Below are positions 10,835 to 21,267 of a stretch of DNA of 64,000 nucleotides, piece after piece; within the stretch, counting starts at the first letter, position 1, and each line of letters starts with the position of its first letter. The notes under the pieces are model-generated. The model searched no databases. It was given only the letters and a program-made list of their open reading frames with translations, and was not told the origin of the DNA. The DNA is from Takakia lepidozioides. Its lineage: Eukaryota; Streptophyta; Takakiopsida; Takakiales; Takakiaceae. The position numbers and the translations under genes were made by a program. The DNA lies in NCBI GenBank assembly GCA_030704615.1, contig CM060731.1, positions 92,236,756 through 92,300,755 on the forward strand, given 5' to 3'.

Positions 10835-11760
10835 CAACAGGAAAGTATCCAGAAACAGGTCACAGAGACGAGGAGAAGTTGTGGAATGGTGGGACAACCG
10901 AGGGAAAAAGGTTAATGCCTGTTAGATTATAGAGGGCAGACGCAATTCAGCTAGGAACTAGTGTGATAAGCTGAGTTGGGTGTTTCCTAGAACAAATCTA
11001 GGCTGTCATTATCAGCTGCAAGACAATGAAGTATGCATGATTTGTGCAGAAGCAGTGATAGCTGAAAGAGCAGGGATAGAGTATGGGTCCAGATTCATCC
11101 AAGAGGGCTAGATTTCAAGCACATGATTACCTATGATTACCTGTGGATTTAGCTATAAGAAACCTGCATGGGTAGATGGTGAACTGAAAGCGGCAGGAGT
11201 AGCGGCACAATTGATAAAATCAAGCACTGCTAATAAAGGCACCTTCTTCAACACATTTCACCCTGTTTTTCCATCTTATCAGAATCGGCCCTAAATTTCA
11301 ATGTCTGCAAGTTAGCTGGTTGAGTGAATGTAGTTTGGAGTGACTTTGACATGATATTGTCAATGTGACAACAGGAAAGTATCGAAAAACAGTTAACGGA
11401 TATGAGGGGAAGCTGTGGAATGAATACTTTTTTGACCCCAGTCAATGGTGGGACAACCGAGGCAAAGAGGTAAATGCCTGTTGGATTACAGAGAGTAGCA
11501 GATGCAATTGAGAATATGAACTAGTGTGGTAAGTTGAGTTGGGGTGTTTGCTGGAACAAATGTAGGCTGTCATTGTCAACTGCTAACAGCAATGCAAGGA
11601 TATATGCATGATCTGTGCAGAGGCATGGATAGCTGAAGGAGCAGGGATAGAGTGTGGGTCCAGATCATCCAAGAAAGCCGGATTTCAAGCTCCAGATTAC
11701 CGATGATTCCCTGTGGAAGGATAGCTACAAGAAACCTGCATGGGTAGATGGTCATGGGTA
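10835..11760 (+). pseudogene. Repeated OSB-like fragments in CACTA element 1
   Basis: Two successive blocks (from about 10840 and from about 11380) each contain GAGAAG/GGAAGCTGTGGAATG and TGGTGGGACAACCGAGG. The better block (11395-11480) reads KLWNEYFFDPSQWWDNRGKE. Each is followed by copies of the KKPAWVDGQL block (11150-11225 and 11725-11760). The gene fragment was evidently duplicated inside the element. No frame is intact. Confidence 0.5.
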
Positions 11761-11974
11761 GATGGTAGATAGTTTGGAGTGACTTTGACATGATACTGCC
11801 AAAGTGACAATAAAAAAGTATCCATAAACAGGTAACAGTAGCAGACGCAATTCAGCATAGGCACTAAGGCAAACTCTCCTTCCCCGTAAGGGTGTGTTTT
11901 GGTATAATATTTTATCTAAGAATATAATTTCAAAAATTCGTTATTTAATAATGTGCCACTGTCCCATGTTGGTT

Positions 11975-12035
11975 AATACTAATAATTATTATATTATATT
12001 ATATTATATTATAGTAATTATAATAACAATAAATT
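11975..12035. repeat. AT-rich TATTA microsatellite
   Basis: A run of (TATTA)n-like sequence (ATTATTATATTATATTATAT..) sits between the OSB debris and the right subterminal zone of CACTA element 1. No other signal is seen in 11770-12060. Confidence 0.7.
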
Positions 12036-12419
12036 AAATCTCCCCCCACACAGCGACGCGTGTCAATTGACATGAGGAACCACGTGTCAAAATCACGATG
12101 CGACACATGCTGACGTCTGATTCCCTCCTCTGCAGTCAGATGGCGTCGCAGTCTGACACATGGCGTGTTCTGTAGAGAGCACGTGTCTCTCTTACACAGC
12201 GGCTGACATGGACCCATTCAGTCATTCAGTAAAGCCAGCGTGTATGACTACCCATACAGCTGCTCAAGCGTCACGTCACAGCTAGGCTGGCGAGTCATAT
12301 CTGCCATGCCACAACTGACTAGGGTTTTACGACTGCAGAGTCATGAAGTCGTAAATGGCTTTCGTAACTGCATTTGCAGTCATAACACAGAGTCGTAAAA
12401 GCCGCAATCTGCTGTAGTG

Positions 12420-13320
12420 GCGGTAGATATTATTGAAGAAGAGTCTTGCAGTTTCTTCGCCGGTAACCGTCTTATTTCATGGAATGAAATGTGTCATCTT
12501 TGTAAAACGATCTACAATAACAAGGATTGAATCGGTGGTCTTGGAAATTGGAAAGTCCGTAATAAAGTCCATAGACACGGACGACCATGGACCCTTGGGA
12601 ATAGATAATGGTTGAAGAAGGCCGTAAGGTCGATGTCGTGGTCCCTTCGCTCTAGCACACATGTCGCAAAATTTTATAAATTCTTTCACGAGTTTCCACA
12701 TCTGCGGCCACCAATAGTCCCTGGATATCAATTCCATTGTTTTGTTGAAGCCGAAATGTCCTACAGCCGGAAGATCATGACATGTTTGAAGAATTCGAAG
12801 TCGTGTGGGTCCTGGAGGTACATAGAGAAGTCTCTTGAAATAAAATAAGTCATCTTTGAATTCGAAGTCGTTTGTAACATGTGGGTTGTCTCAATGTCGA
12901 TTTAGTTGACTTCGTAGTGTCGTAGCAAATTAGTCACTCCTCAGTGCTTCCTGAATCTCCTTTATGATCTATGCATCATCATAGGTGGACATGGATAGCT
13001 TATTCAATTGGAGATTTGCTGATTTCAAGATGATGGATTTCTGTTGGTCGAAAGCTGCCTCCTTTTTTTTCGGCGCAAAATACGATCGTCGAGAAAGAGC
13101 ATCGGGTTTCCCTTTGAAGATGTCCGGGGCAATAGGTAATAACAAAATCAAACCTTGCTAGTGACATACCCCATCTTGCTTGACGTCGATTCAAAACACG
13201 AGCACTCATAAAATATTCGAGGTTTTTGTGATCGGTGTAGACAGTGACCTGATGTTTAGCTCCCTCCAATAGATGACGTCACTCCTCAAAAGCATCGATG
13301 ATCGCTATAAGTTCTTTGTC
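12420..13320 (-). pseudogene. Chromovirus RNase H and integrase N-terminal part
   Basis: Frame 13269-13000 carries RNase H ([40 protein letters not shown]). Frame 12737-12477 carries the end of the integrase zinc domain and start of the core (ISRDYWWPQMWKLVKEFIKF, CDMCARAKGPRH, and SMDFITDFP with the first catalytic Asp, then VDRFTKMTHFIP). Frameshifts separate the pieces. The reading would continue at 8662 if the CACTA insertion were absent. Confidence 0.85.
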
Positions 13321-14604
13321 ATGGATTTCATAATTAATTTCTGTAGCGGAAAATTTGCGAGAACGAAAAACAACAGGGTGAAGTCGGTCATCCGTACCGT
13401 ATTGAGTATAGCGCCAAGTGCAAAGTCCGATGCATCTGCTTCCAAAAAGAATGGTTTGGATGGGTCTGTATATACCAGTATTGGAGCCGTTGTAAACGCC
13501 TGCTTCAGCCTTTCAAATGCACGGTCAGCCTTATCGTCCATACAAATTTGTCATTCCCTATGAGTCGTATCAATGATGTAGCAATTTTGGAGTAGTCATT
13601 GATGAAGATTCTATAAAAATTTGTAAATCTCATAAAACATTGTACATCTCGGACCGAAGTTGGTTTAATCCACTCGATGATGGTTTATATTTTCTTCTGA
13701 TCCATAAAGACGTATTTGTCGGAAATAATGTAGCCCAAAAATTCGACCTCAGATTGATGGAAAGACATTTGTCCAACTTGGCATATAATCATCTTTTTCT
13801 TAATTTATCAAGGACAAGGCGTACATAGCGGCTATGTTCTTCTTCATTTTGTGAAAATATCAAAATGTCGTCCAAATAGATGATGACAAAGTCATCTAAA
13901 AATTCTCGAAAAATGTCATTCATCATATGTTGGAAAATTGCTGGAGCATTTGTAAGACCGAAAGACATAACACTGTATTCAAAATGTCCATACCTTGTTT
14001 GAAAAGCTGTTTTCCATTTGTCTTCTTCTTTTATCCGTACAAGGTTATAAGCTCCTCTCAAGTCAATTTTGGTGAAAATCTCCGCTCGTCTCAGCTGGTC
14101 GAGAAGCCCAGAAATCAGCGACAACGGATAACGATTATTAATTGTGACTTTGTTGAGACCGCGATAGTCTACACAGATGCGTAATGATCCGTCTTTTTTT
14201 TTCACAAACAAGATAGGCGCCCCCGCAGGTGATTTTGAATGTTGGATGAAGTTCTTCGACAAATTTTCATCAATGTACTCACGTAATGCAGCCAACTCCG
14301 TCTGGGATAAATTATAGATTGGGCCGAATGGTGGTTGGGCTCCTTCTTGTAACTCAATTGCACAGTCATAAGGTCGATGTTCTGGCAATATGTCTGCATT
14401 TTTCTTCTCGAAAACATATTTGAAATCTTGATATTGAGTGGATAATGTTGAAGTACCTTTGTCTGTTGTGATCTTGATCAGAGTCGCATAAAGTGCAAAT
14501 GCCGCATCATTTTTGGTAACTCTCATGAAAGCTCTAGCTCCAAGGAACAAGGGTGGGAGCTCCAGCTCTACTTGTCTCATCATTGAAGACTTCCAACTGA
14601 TCAC
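13305..14604 (-). pseudogene. Chromovirus reverse transcriptase
   Basis: Frame 14604-13789 shows the RT palm: [20 protein letters not shown] (14240), [59 protein letters not shown], and the catalytic box [11 protein letters not shown] (13870). The connection domain continues at 13541-13305 ([20 protein letters not shown]) in another frame. The upstream protease and Gag are not present; similarity stops near 14604. Confidence 0.9.
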
Positions 14605-15200
14605 TTGCCTCTACTGTCATTTCGGCGTCAAGGGTACTTACTTCTGCACAGGCGAGCAGGGGAGGAAATGCGAAGACTCGTAGCAGGAGAAGCAATGCTG
14701 ACGGATGAGGCCAGCGGACGAGAGCCTCCAAGGGTTGATGGAGAGGCGGCGGAAGGAGGCTGCAGATTGAGTTCCACTTTACTGAGGCAATCGCAAATTC
14801 CTGTAGAGACTTGATAACTGTATGATTGTCTCTCTTATACTGGAGCTGATGCAGATGGACCCAGGCCTTGGGTCTGCATGCTGAGCATGGTTCACTTTCT
14901 TTTTCCTGGCAGTGAAGTTGTCTGTGCCTTGTGGGGGTGGTGACGGGGCAATATGGTGCCTGTTGTCGCCGATCCCTGACCTGTAAATTGCACACTGAAG
15001 AAACACGAGCAGTAACAGGAAGGCGGAAACCATTGTAAGCCAACAATAATCGCTAGCGAGAGATGCAAATTAGACCAAGTTGATGGAACTTCAAGCTGGT
15101 CTTGGCCTTGGATTCCATGCAAAGACGGCCACATTACAGCAGGCTGCCTGTCCATAAGCCATGAAGGTGCTGCGCAGTGCATCTGCTCTTGAAATCGCCC
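14605..15200. other. Unassigned stretch between chromovirus and eS7 fragment
   Basis: Only short overlapping frames are present on both strands and none shows a recognised domain. It could be diverged upstream sequence of the chromovirus or the left flank of the next element. Confidence 0.3.
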
Positions 15201-15311
15201 CAATTCCTGGTTTGTAGTCTCTAGGTCGAATAAGGCCTGGGCTACAGCCTCTTCGAACTCATCAGGCTCGAGTCCCTTCTCCTTCTGAATCTTCCTGCGT
15301 GCTGTAAACAT
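15201..15311 (-). pseudogene. 40S ribosomal protein eS7 gene fragment (N-terminal 37 codons)
   Basis: The minus strand reads [20 protein letters not shown] followed by [17 protein letters not shown], which is the conserved start of eukaryotic eS7 (RPS7), a small-subunit protein near the platform. The similarity stops abruptly after NQEL with no GT donor, and the following residues (GRFQEQM...) are unrelated. The upstream frame is open to 15506 without recognised homology. It is a captured or truncated fragment next to the gypsy element rather than a complete gene. Confidence 0.75.
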
Positions 15312-15911
15312 GGCTGCTGCCTTGCCGTCCTGAAAGCTCGAGGAGGCAGGCCCACGCGCAGAGAAAAGCAAATCGCCTCCAGGGTGTGATACCCCACCCA
15401 ACTGAGGTCGAGTTTTGGAGTTAATGAGCTCTTGGTGCCTGGAGAAGCCTGGAGGGGAACGGCCTCGGGAACCCGTAGATAACCTGGGAACAGGTTGTAA
15501 TGGCAAAAACGTTTTGGTGTTTTAAAAAAAAAAGGGCATTTTTGATCTAATTTAAATGTTTAAAGAGCCTGGTTGGTCATATCTTTGTCAAATGAGCTCC
15601 GTTTGACTCAGTTTTTGAGGGGATAGCTGCAGAAAGGGGAAATCTACCTATCTAGACCTGGTTTCTGTTTTTGGGACTCTGCTAAAAATCTATGGAATTT
15701 TTAGAGTGTGAGTGTGTCGTGAAAGATCCACAATTCTGTTTCTAGAACCAATTCTGGTCTATTTGAGAGACAAATCTGTGGATGTCCTCTTTGTATGGCT
15801 AGGGGAAATGAGGACGTAATTGAAGGGCAGGTCTCTTCTCTTAGCCTGTGCACACAAGGGGACATGATTTATGTTTCCCAAGGAACTCAGACTGATTTGA
15901 GTGGATAACAG

Positions 15912-16544
15912 TTGGACGAGTTGATTGCATACTGGGAGTCAGGCATTAGCAGTAGACAACAGACTGATGTAGTTGGCGTTGAGGGCCTCAATATCGCTTT
16001 GGACAGTCAGAACTCTGTTGGAGCCAGCAGTTCTGCAGCTGTAAGTGAAATACCAAAGTGGGTGAAAGCTAGGCTTGGAACACAGCCAAAGACAGCCCCG
16101 GGGACCAAGGTGTTCAGCCACAAGGCTGTGGTGTACTGGAGCAGAGGAGCAGGAGCTACACAAGTTTGTGCAATCAGACAGCGTTGCAGCCGAACACGCT
16201 TTGCACAAGGCAACCACGAGCGGGGGTTCATTAGCGAGGACAAGTTTGTTCTGTTTGAAGGAGATGCAGTCATTCGCAATGAGGACACCCACAACCGTCT
16301 CAAAGCTTTCGAGTTGAGAGACTATCAGACCCTACCTTTGTTTTCTTTAGTGTTCAGTGAGCGGGAGATAGCAGAGTGTTGCTTTGTCTCTACCTGGCAG
16401 AAAGAGGAGGAGGGTTGGTTAGAGCGAGCTACTGTAGCTTGGGACAAGGTTAGTGGCACGTTTCTGGACATAGATATACCTCCTACACCTTACCATCATG
16501 CAGAGCGAGGCACTTTGAGAGAAGTCTGGAAGTTGATAGCATAG
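15912..16544 (+). CDS. Uncharacterised 210-aa ORF upstream of the DNMT-gypsy element
   Basis: An uninterrupted frame from MDELIAYWESGISSRQQTDV to ...GTLREVWKLIA. I do not recognise it. No zinc finger, membrane segment or catalytic signature is evident. The middle is basic and Cys-containing (CAIRQRCSRTRF) and the C-terminal third is acidic or aromatic (WQKEEEGWLERATVAWDK). It lies on the same strand as, and 520 bp upstream of, the Gag frame. It may be an extra leader ORF of the retroelement or part of its 5' flank. The start codon choice is simply the first Met. Confidence 0.4.
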   Translation: MDELIAYWESGISSRQQTDVVGVEGLNIALDSQNSVGASSSAAVSEIPKWVKARLGTQPKTAPGTKVFSHKAVVYWSRGAGATQVCAIRQRCSRTRFAQGNHERGFISEDKFVLFEGDAVIRNEDTHNRLKAFELRDYQTLPLFSLVFSEREIAECCFVSTWQKEEEGWLERATVAWDKVSGTFLDIDIPPTPYHHAERGTLREVWKLIA

Positions 16545-17064
16545 ATCAGGATTAGATCTTGCTTGGGCGGGCTTCTATTCTTCCCCTCCATCTCTGTACT
16601 ATTTTCATTACCTTGTACTTGTAGTTGCCAAAGCCTCTCTTGGTGGAGGCCAGTCAGTCCAGGGTTTTGGGCTGGGATATTCTGCAGGATCAGCATTGCA
16701 GCTGGATTTTGGTGTGGGGGTGTTGATGTTTTGATTTCTTGTGTTTGGATCCCCCCCAACACCTGCATGCTTGACTGTGCGCCAAGTTGGTTTTGTGTGG
16801 GCGCTTGCTTTCATAGGGATTAGGCCGGATTTGATCACCGGTCAATCCTAGAGTATGCTGTCGGTGGTGAGGCTGGAGTGATGACCAGCAAGACCACCAG
16901 TGTTTCTTTTATGGTGAGGCTGGGTTGATGACCAGCCAACCATAGGAGTTCTTGCGGTGGATGTAGGTGCAGGTGCCCTGAGCCATTGGGATATGACCCT
17001 TAAACTGCAACAGGTGCCCACCCGTGTCACTATTAGAATTAGTACTAGAGCCCTATAGTGTCAC
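16545..17064 (+). other. Non-coding leader region before Gag
   Basis: About 520 bases with no convincing frame. An imperfect direct repeat is present: GTGAGGCTGGAGTGATGACCAGC and GTGAGGCTGGGTTGATGACCAGC (16867-16890 and 16913-16938). No copy of the 3' LTR (24664-25189) and no standard initiator-tRNA primer binding site was recognised, so the 5' LTR appears to be missing or unrecognisable. Confidence 0.4.
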
Positions 17065-19751
17065 GTGGGGGAGGTGCACATTGTGAGTGTCACCACGGAG
17101 TTACCCAAGGGTTTTGAGGGGAGTACGGCTACAGGCAGTAACAGTGAGAGTGGGTTCACAAGACGAGGTATTCGGTTCAGACCACCTTCACCGCCACCCT
17201 CAACTAGTGCAGAGTCAGACACAGACTCGGAGGCTTCATCAACAGGTGTGCAGTTTCATTCGCCATTGTTGTGGGACGACATGGAGGAGATGTATGGAGC
17301 TACCAAGGGGCCTCGTAGGTACTCTGGAGCTGTGTGGGCACAATCGAGTTGGATGACTTTATCCAGGAGTTCGACAGCTGGTGTGATTTGCAGCAGATGC
17401 GCAATCCACAGCTATTCACCCCATTCATGGCGTGGAAGGGACTGTTCCAGCATTTGGAAGGCCCGCCTATGGACGATTACCACGAGTTCAGGCAAGGACA
17501 TGAAGCAAAGATTGAGTGGAGGATGTATTGGTCACCTGACTACGTCTCCATTACTCGAGGCACGACGTGACCAGTAGCTGCATCAGTACCGATATCTCCC
17601 ACTACCAGCACTAGTAGTGGAACAAGTAGTGCCGGTACTTCTGCAGGTGGTACCAGTTCAAAAGGTGCTACTACTCCTCCTGCCACGACTACAACACATG
17701 TGCCTAGATTCAACCCGGTGGTGGAGTTCTTCCAGGAGTTGCGGAGGAACTACCAAGGTGTACGGACAGAGAAGCTGCAAAGTTTGCAAGACTTCCAGCG
17801 CAAACCCAGTGAGAGCTTGCAAGAGGCCTACACTCGTATGAGGCGCTTGATAAGTGTGACCCAAGGGGTTACTGAAGCTCAGGCAATCCAGTTCTGGTAT
17901 GGAATTTTGGACAAGGAGCTCAGGAGAAGGGTGCGGGATGCAACCCTGTTGCAAGCAGCCCAACCCACATTAGCAGATGTGTTTCTGCTGGCTGAGTGGA
18001 TTGAGCTCAACATGGTGGAGGAGCGAGTTGTTACCATTGGGTTTGGGAAGGACATGCCTGCACGAGGTGCAGCTGCCAGCCCACAGGCACAAGGGACTGT
18101 CCAACAGCGTGGTCAGGGGGGCAAGGTTTCCCAACCCAAGTTCCATGGAGCTTACAGGGGACCTCAGGTGCAGAGGCCCGTGGCATCTTTTGCAGGCCAA
18201 CAGCAACCAGGGGTGATATGTTGGACATGTGGAGGACCCCATGTCAAGAGAGATTGCCCAGAGAGTGGCAAAAGGTCGGCACAAACACAGCCTGCACAGT
18301 TGCAGTGTGGGCATTGTGGCAAGTATGGGCATGGAGATGCCCAGTGTTATGACTTGCATCCTGAGTTGCGCCCAGGCCAGTTCCAAGGGAACAATGGTGG
18401 CCGGGGGCGAGGTGGACCAGCACAGAGAGGACGAGGTGGTCGGGCACGAGGTGCAGGCCAAGGGCAAGCTCAACATGGCCACGGACGCGGAGGTCAGGGT
18501 GTTGACCAAGGCATGGCCAACCGGCTTCAGCAGCTACAGCAGAGGCTCGCTGCAATGGCTATAGCTCAGGCGGTACCGGCTCCCAGGCGGGATGGTCCAC
18601 CTCCTGCTCCCGAGGGAGGAGATATGGGAGGCATGGGATTCATGTGCGGAGCAGCACTACCACTAGAGCAGGTGGAGTCTGCTGCAGCCGTGACTCGAGG
18701 AGCAGCACGAGTTCCTGAGCCACGAGGTGCAGAGGTGGAGTTGGATCCACAACGTGGGGAGGCAAGCCGTCAGGCGAGGCTGCCTCAGTCATTCACCTTG
18801 GCGGAGACAGTATCAACGCCATCCATGGCACCTAGTCCTCGCCCGACTGTTACCGAGGCGGAGGTTTCTATGCCATTGGGGAGAGCTACACGTGCAGCAC
18901 TGACACCTGCTGCCAAGGCTAGTGCAGCCGGTGTGTTGTTGGGGGCAGCCACCTCTGTGTGTCAAGCCCCACTGTTCTCGGCAACCATGATTGCGACGCC
19001 GGGGGTAAGACCAGCTGCAGTGTTCAGACTAGCAGCAACACTCTGTGAGAGTGGGGAGGTCACTTCATCTTCTGCGGAGTTACTGGAAGGTGTAGTGGCA
19101 GAGGGATCCTCGGATTTGAGGGTCAAGACTGCCACGGCTGCGCCATGGCAAGCTGCAGCTGCCAGGTTGACGGAGCTGCTAGCTAGGCCAGCCTTTGAGC
19201 GCGCCATGGTGACAACTGGAGTTGTCTTGTTAGACAACCAGGATGACATTTTCTCTTTGAGTGGACCGGCAGGCAAGAAGTACCGGCCACTGCGGGTCTT
19301 GTTGGACTCGGGAGCTCAGCCACTGATGTTGGGCAGAGCTGCTATTGCAGGTTTGGGCCTCATGGAGGGGGATATGGAGCCTTGTCCTTTCCAGATACAG
19401 ACATCTCTGGGAGGATCAGAGCAGGCTCGGGGCATGACGCGGCATCAGTTGGCCATTAGACTGCAGCCGGATCATCCTATCGATGGCTCAATCATGCGAG
19501 CCAAGGCCATTGTGACAGACGCGGTCTCTTACGATGTCCTCGTTGGTGGGGCAGTGTTATACCCCATGGGCTTCACCCTGGACTTTTGGGAGGAGTCAGC
19601 ATTCTACAGGCCTGGATGGCAGTCAGGGGATGGTTGTCGTGCACAGCTCCCTGTGACATTCATTGGGGGTATTGCGGCTGCCCAACGGGGCAAGATGCCA
19701 ACACTAGCCGCGCCTTTACAGCTGCAGTTAGTTGGCCTGGAGAGTTGCTAG
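17065..19751 (+). pseudogene. Gag and aspartic protease of the DNMT-gypsy element
   Basis: Gag probably starts MGEVHIVSVTTELPKGFEGS at 17065, shifts frame near 17325, continues in LDDFIQEFDSWCDLQQMRNP, meets a stop at 17568 and then runs open to 19751. The capsid-like region contains RFNPVVEFFQELRRNYQGVR and QAIQFWYGILDKELRRRVRD. Two zinc knuckles follow (CWTCGGPHVKRDC and CGHCGKYGHGDAQC, near 18220-18350), then a Gly/Arg/Gln-rich stretch likely to bind RNA. A retropepsin-like site, LRVLLDSGAQPLMLG, lies near 19290 with the catalytic Asp in DSGA. Confidence 0.85.
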
Positions 19752-21267
19752 AAGGCAATGCCCATGCAGAAGATGTGCCACCTCCAGCAGAGCAGGATGA
19801 CATGCATGGTATGGCGGAGTTGCCTGCCATGGTTGCTCACACTCCATTGTGGGGTACGAGCAAGGATTTGCAGCAGGTTGCTGATCGACGGGTGCAACAA
19901 GCCTGGGTAGAGGCTTTTGTACCGTCAAGAGAGGAGGAGAGTGCGGGTATTGCACCAGGACCAACTCAGTTGTCACCATTGGATACCACACCTATTGTGT
20001 GGCAGTATCCGGATGAAGGCATTTGCCTTCTGGACTTGTTTGGCGGGATCAGCACCAGATTGGCTGCTGTGCTACAGGCAGGTGTGCGGGTAAGGCGTTA
20101 CCTGTATGTGGAGAGGGATGAGACTACACGACGCGTCTCACTGCGCCATGTTGCTCAGTTGGTACAGCAGTACCCTGCTTTGTTGCCAGTGTCTGCAGTT
20201 CGTGGATACCAACAAGCCTTGCCAGCAGACATTTCGATGCTGGGGGCGCCGGATTTGGAGCAGGTTGGCTCCATTGATCTGGTAGTGGCAGGTTGGCCCT
20301 GCCAAGGCATTCATCAGCCGGGCATGACAATGGATTGCGAGACTCGAGGACAGGTCTGTTTTGGGAGATGGTGCGGATTTTGCGCCACTTGCAGCTTCAT
20401 CAAGCTGTATCACCAACATACATCTTGGAGAATGTGCCACTGATGGGCGATTCTCGGGCCAGGGTGATGGCCAGTGTGCATCAAGTCCAGTCGTGGCTTG
20501 GGTCAGCAGTGCTGCTGGATGCAGCTGCAGTGGGATCACGGGCTCATCGTCCACGGCTATGGTGGATTAACTTGATGCCACCCGCACTGCTCAAGCGTGC
20601 ATTTGATGGGGTGCCGCGGCCAACACACCTCATAGTGGACAGCATTTTGGACACAGGGAGGCAGTCTCAACGTGTGAGACACGATGACCGTTCGCCTTTG
20701 GCAGTGGTCAACAGGGTGGGTCAACCACGAGCAGCATTACCTACACTGCTCAGCTTCCCAGGATCCCATGCTTTTCGGGATGGTGGACCTGGCCTCCTGT
20801 AGGATGCTCAGATGCAACAGTTAGTGGAGCCTAATGCCGACGAGCGAGAGCGGGCTATGGGGTTTTCCACTGGGACCACGGCGGTGCCTTCTCTTTCTGA
20901 GGCATCACGTCGTCAGGTGTTGGGGCAAGCAATGGATCTCAATTGCTTGACCTGGATTATCAGCTTGGCTATGGCTGAGCAACGTAGAGTACGGAGTGCA
21001 CTTCCCTTGACGGTCTCTCTGCCTACCAAGACGGTACAGGCAGCGAGTGGGGGCGAGCCGGTGAGGACCACGGGGTGTAGACATCCATGGCACACGTGGG
21101 AGGTACTCGAGGTTCAGAGGGAGTTGGCAGCCAAGGCAGTTGTGATGGATGAGGTTGGGGATTCTTCTCGGGATGAGGAGGTTCTCAATGATGAGATGAT
21201 GGGGCAGGATGAGGCCTTGTCATTGACTGAGCAGGAAGGGAGTACTGCTCAAGAGGTTGCAGCATAG
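19752..21267 (+). pseudogene. C5 cytosine DNA methyltransferase module (DNMT3-like) inside the gypsy polyprotein
   Basis: Motif I (ICLLDLFGGIST, about 20023) binds AdoMet; motif II is YLYVERD (20100). Motif IV (DLVVAGWPCQG, about 20278-20308) carries the catalytic Cys. Motif VI is YILENVP (about 20425) with the ENV glutamate. Motif VIII is AHRPRLWW (about 20543). The motif IX/X region has RERAMGFSTGTT and VLGQAMDLN (about 20845-20945). The order is unpermuted, unlike plant DRM, and spacing is closest to DNMT3. A single-base frameshift near 20307 follows PCQG and a stop lies at 20800. Flanked by protease upstream and RT downstream on the same strand, so it is element cargo rather than a neighbouring host gene. 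Confidence 0.85.

Larger units (their letters stand above)
8663..12419. mobile_element. Non-autonomous CACTA transposon 1, complete, carrying PPR and OSB fragments
   Basis: The left end is CACTACAACAGATTGCGGCT; the right end, read inward, is CACTACAGCAGATTGCGGCT. The inverted termini extend about 29 bp with two mismatches. The flanks carry a 3-bp duplication, GCG (8660-8662 and 12420-12422), as CACTA elements make. Both ends hold subterminal GTCATA/GTCGTA motifs. Removing the element restores continuity of the chromovirus integrase. No transposase is encoded. The interior holds a SINE (9126-9320), PPR fragments (10120-10800) and repeated OSB-like fragments. Confidence 0.9.
6543..14604 (-). 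mobile_element. Ty3/gypsy chromodomain element (chromovirus), 5'-truncated and split by a CACTA element
   Basis: Minus-strand order: reverse transcriptase (14604-13789), RNase H (about 13540-12970), integrase N-terminus (12737-12420), a 3.76-kb insertion (8663-12419), integrase C-terminus and chromodomain (8662-7754), a polypurine tract (7160-7171, read AGAGGAGGGGG on the minus strand), and a 3' LTR (7159-6543). Gag, protease and 5' LTR are missing to the right of 14604. Stops and frameshifts separate the domains, so it is inactive. The chromodomain is typical of chromoviruses that target heterochromatin. Confidence 0.85.

Noticed and set aside
19752-21267. Methyltransferase as bacterial contamination or a restriction-modification gene
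   Set aside because: It sits between retroviral protease and RT on the same strand, with similar composition and no bacterial gene context.
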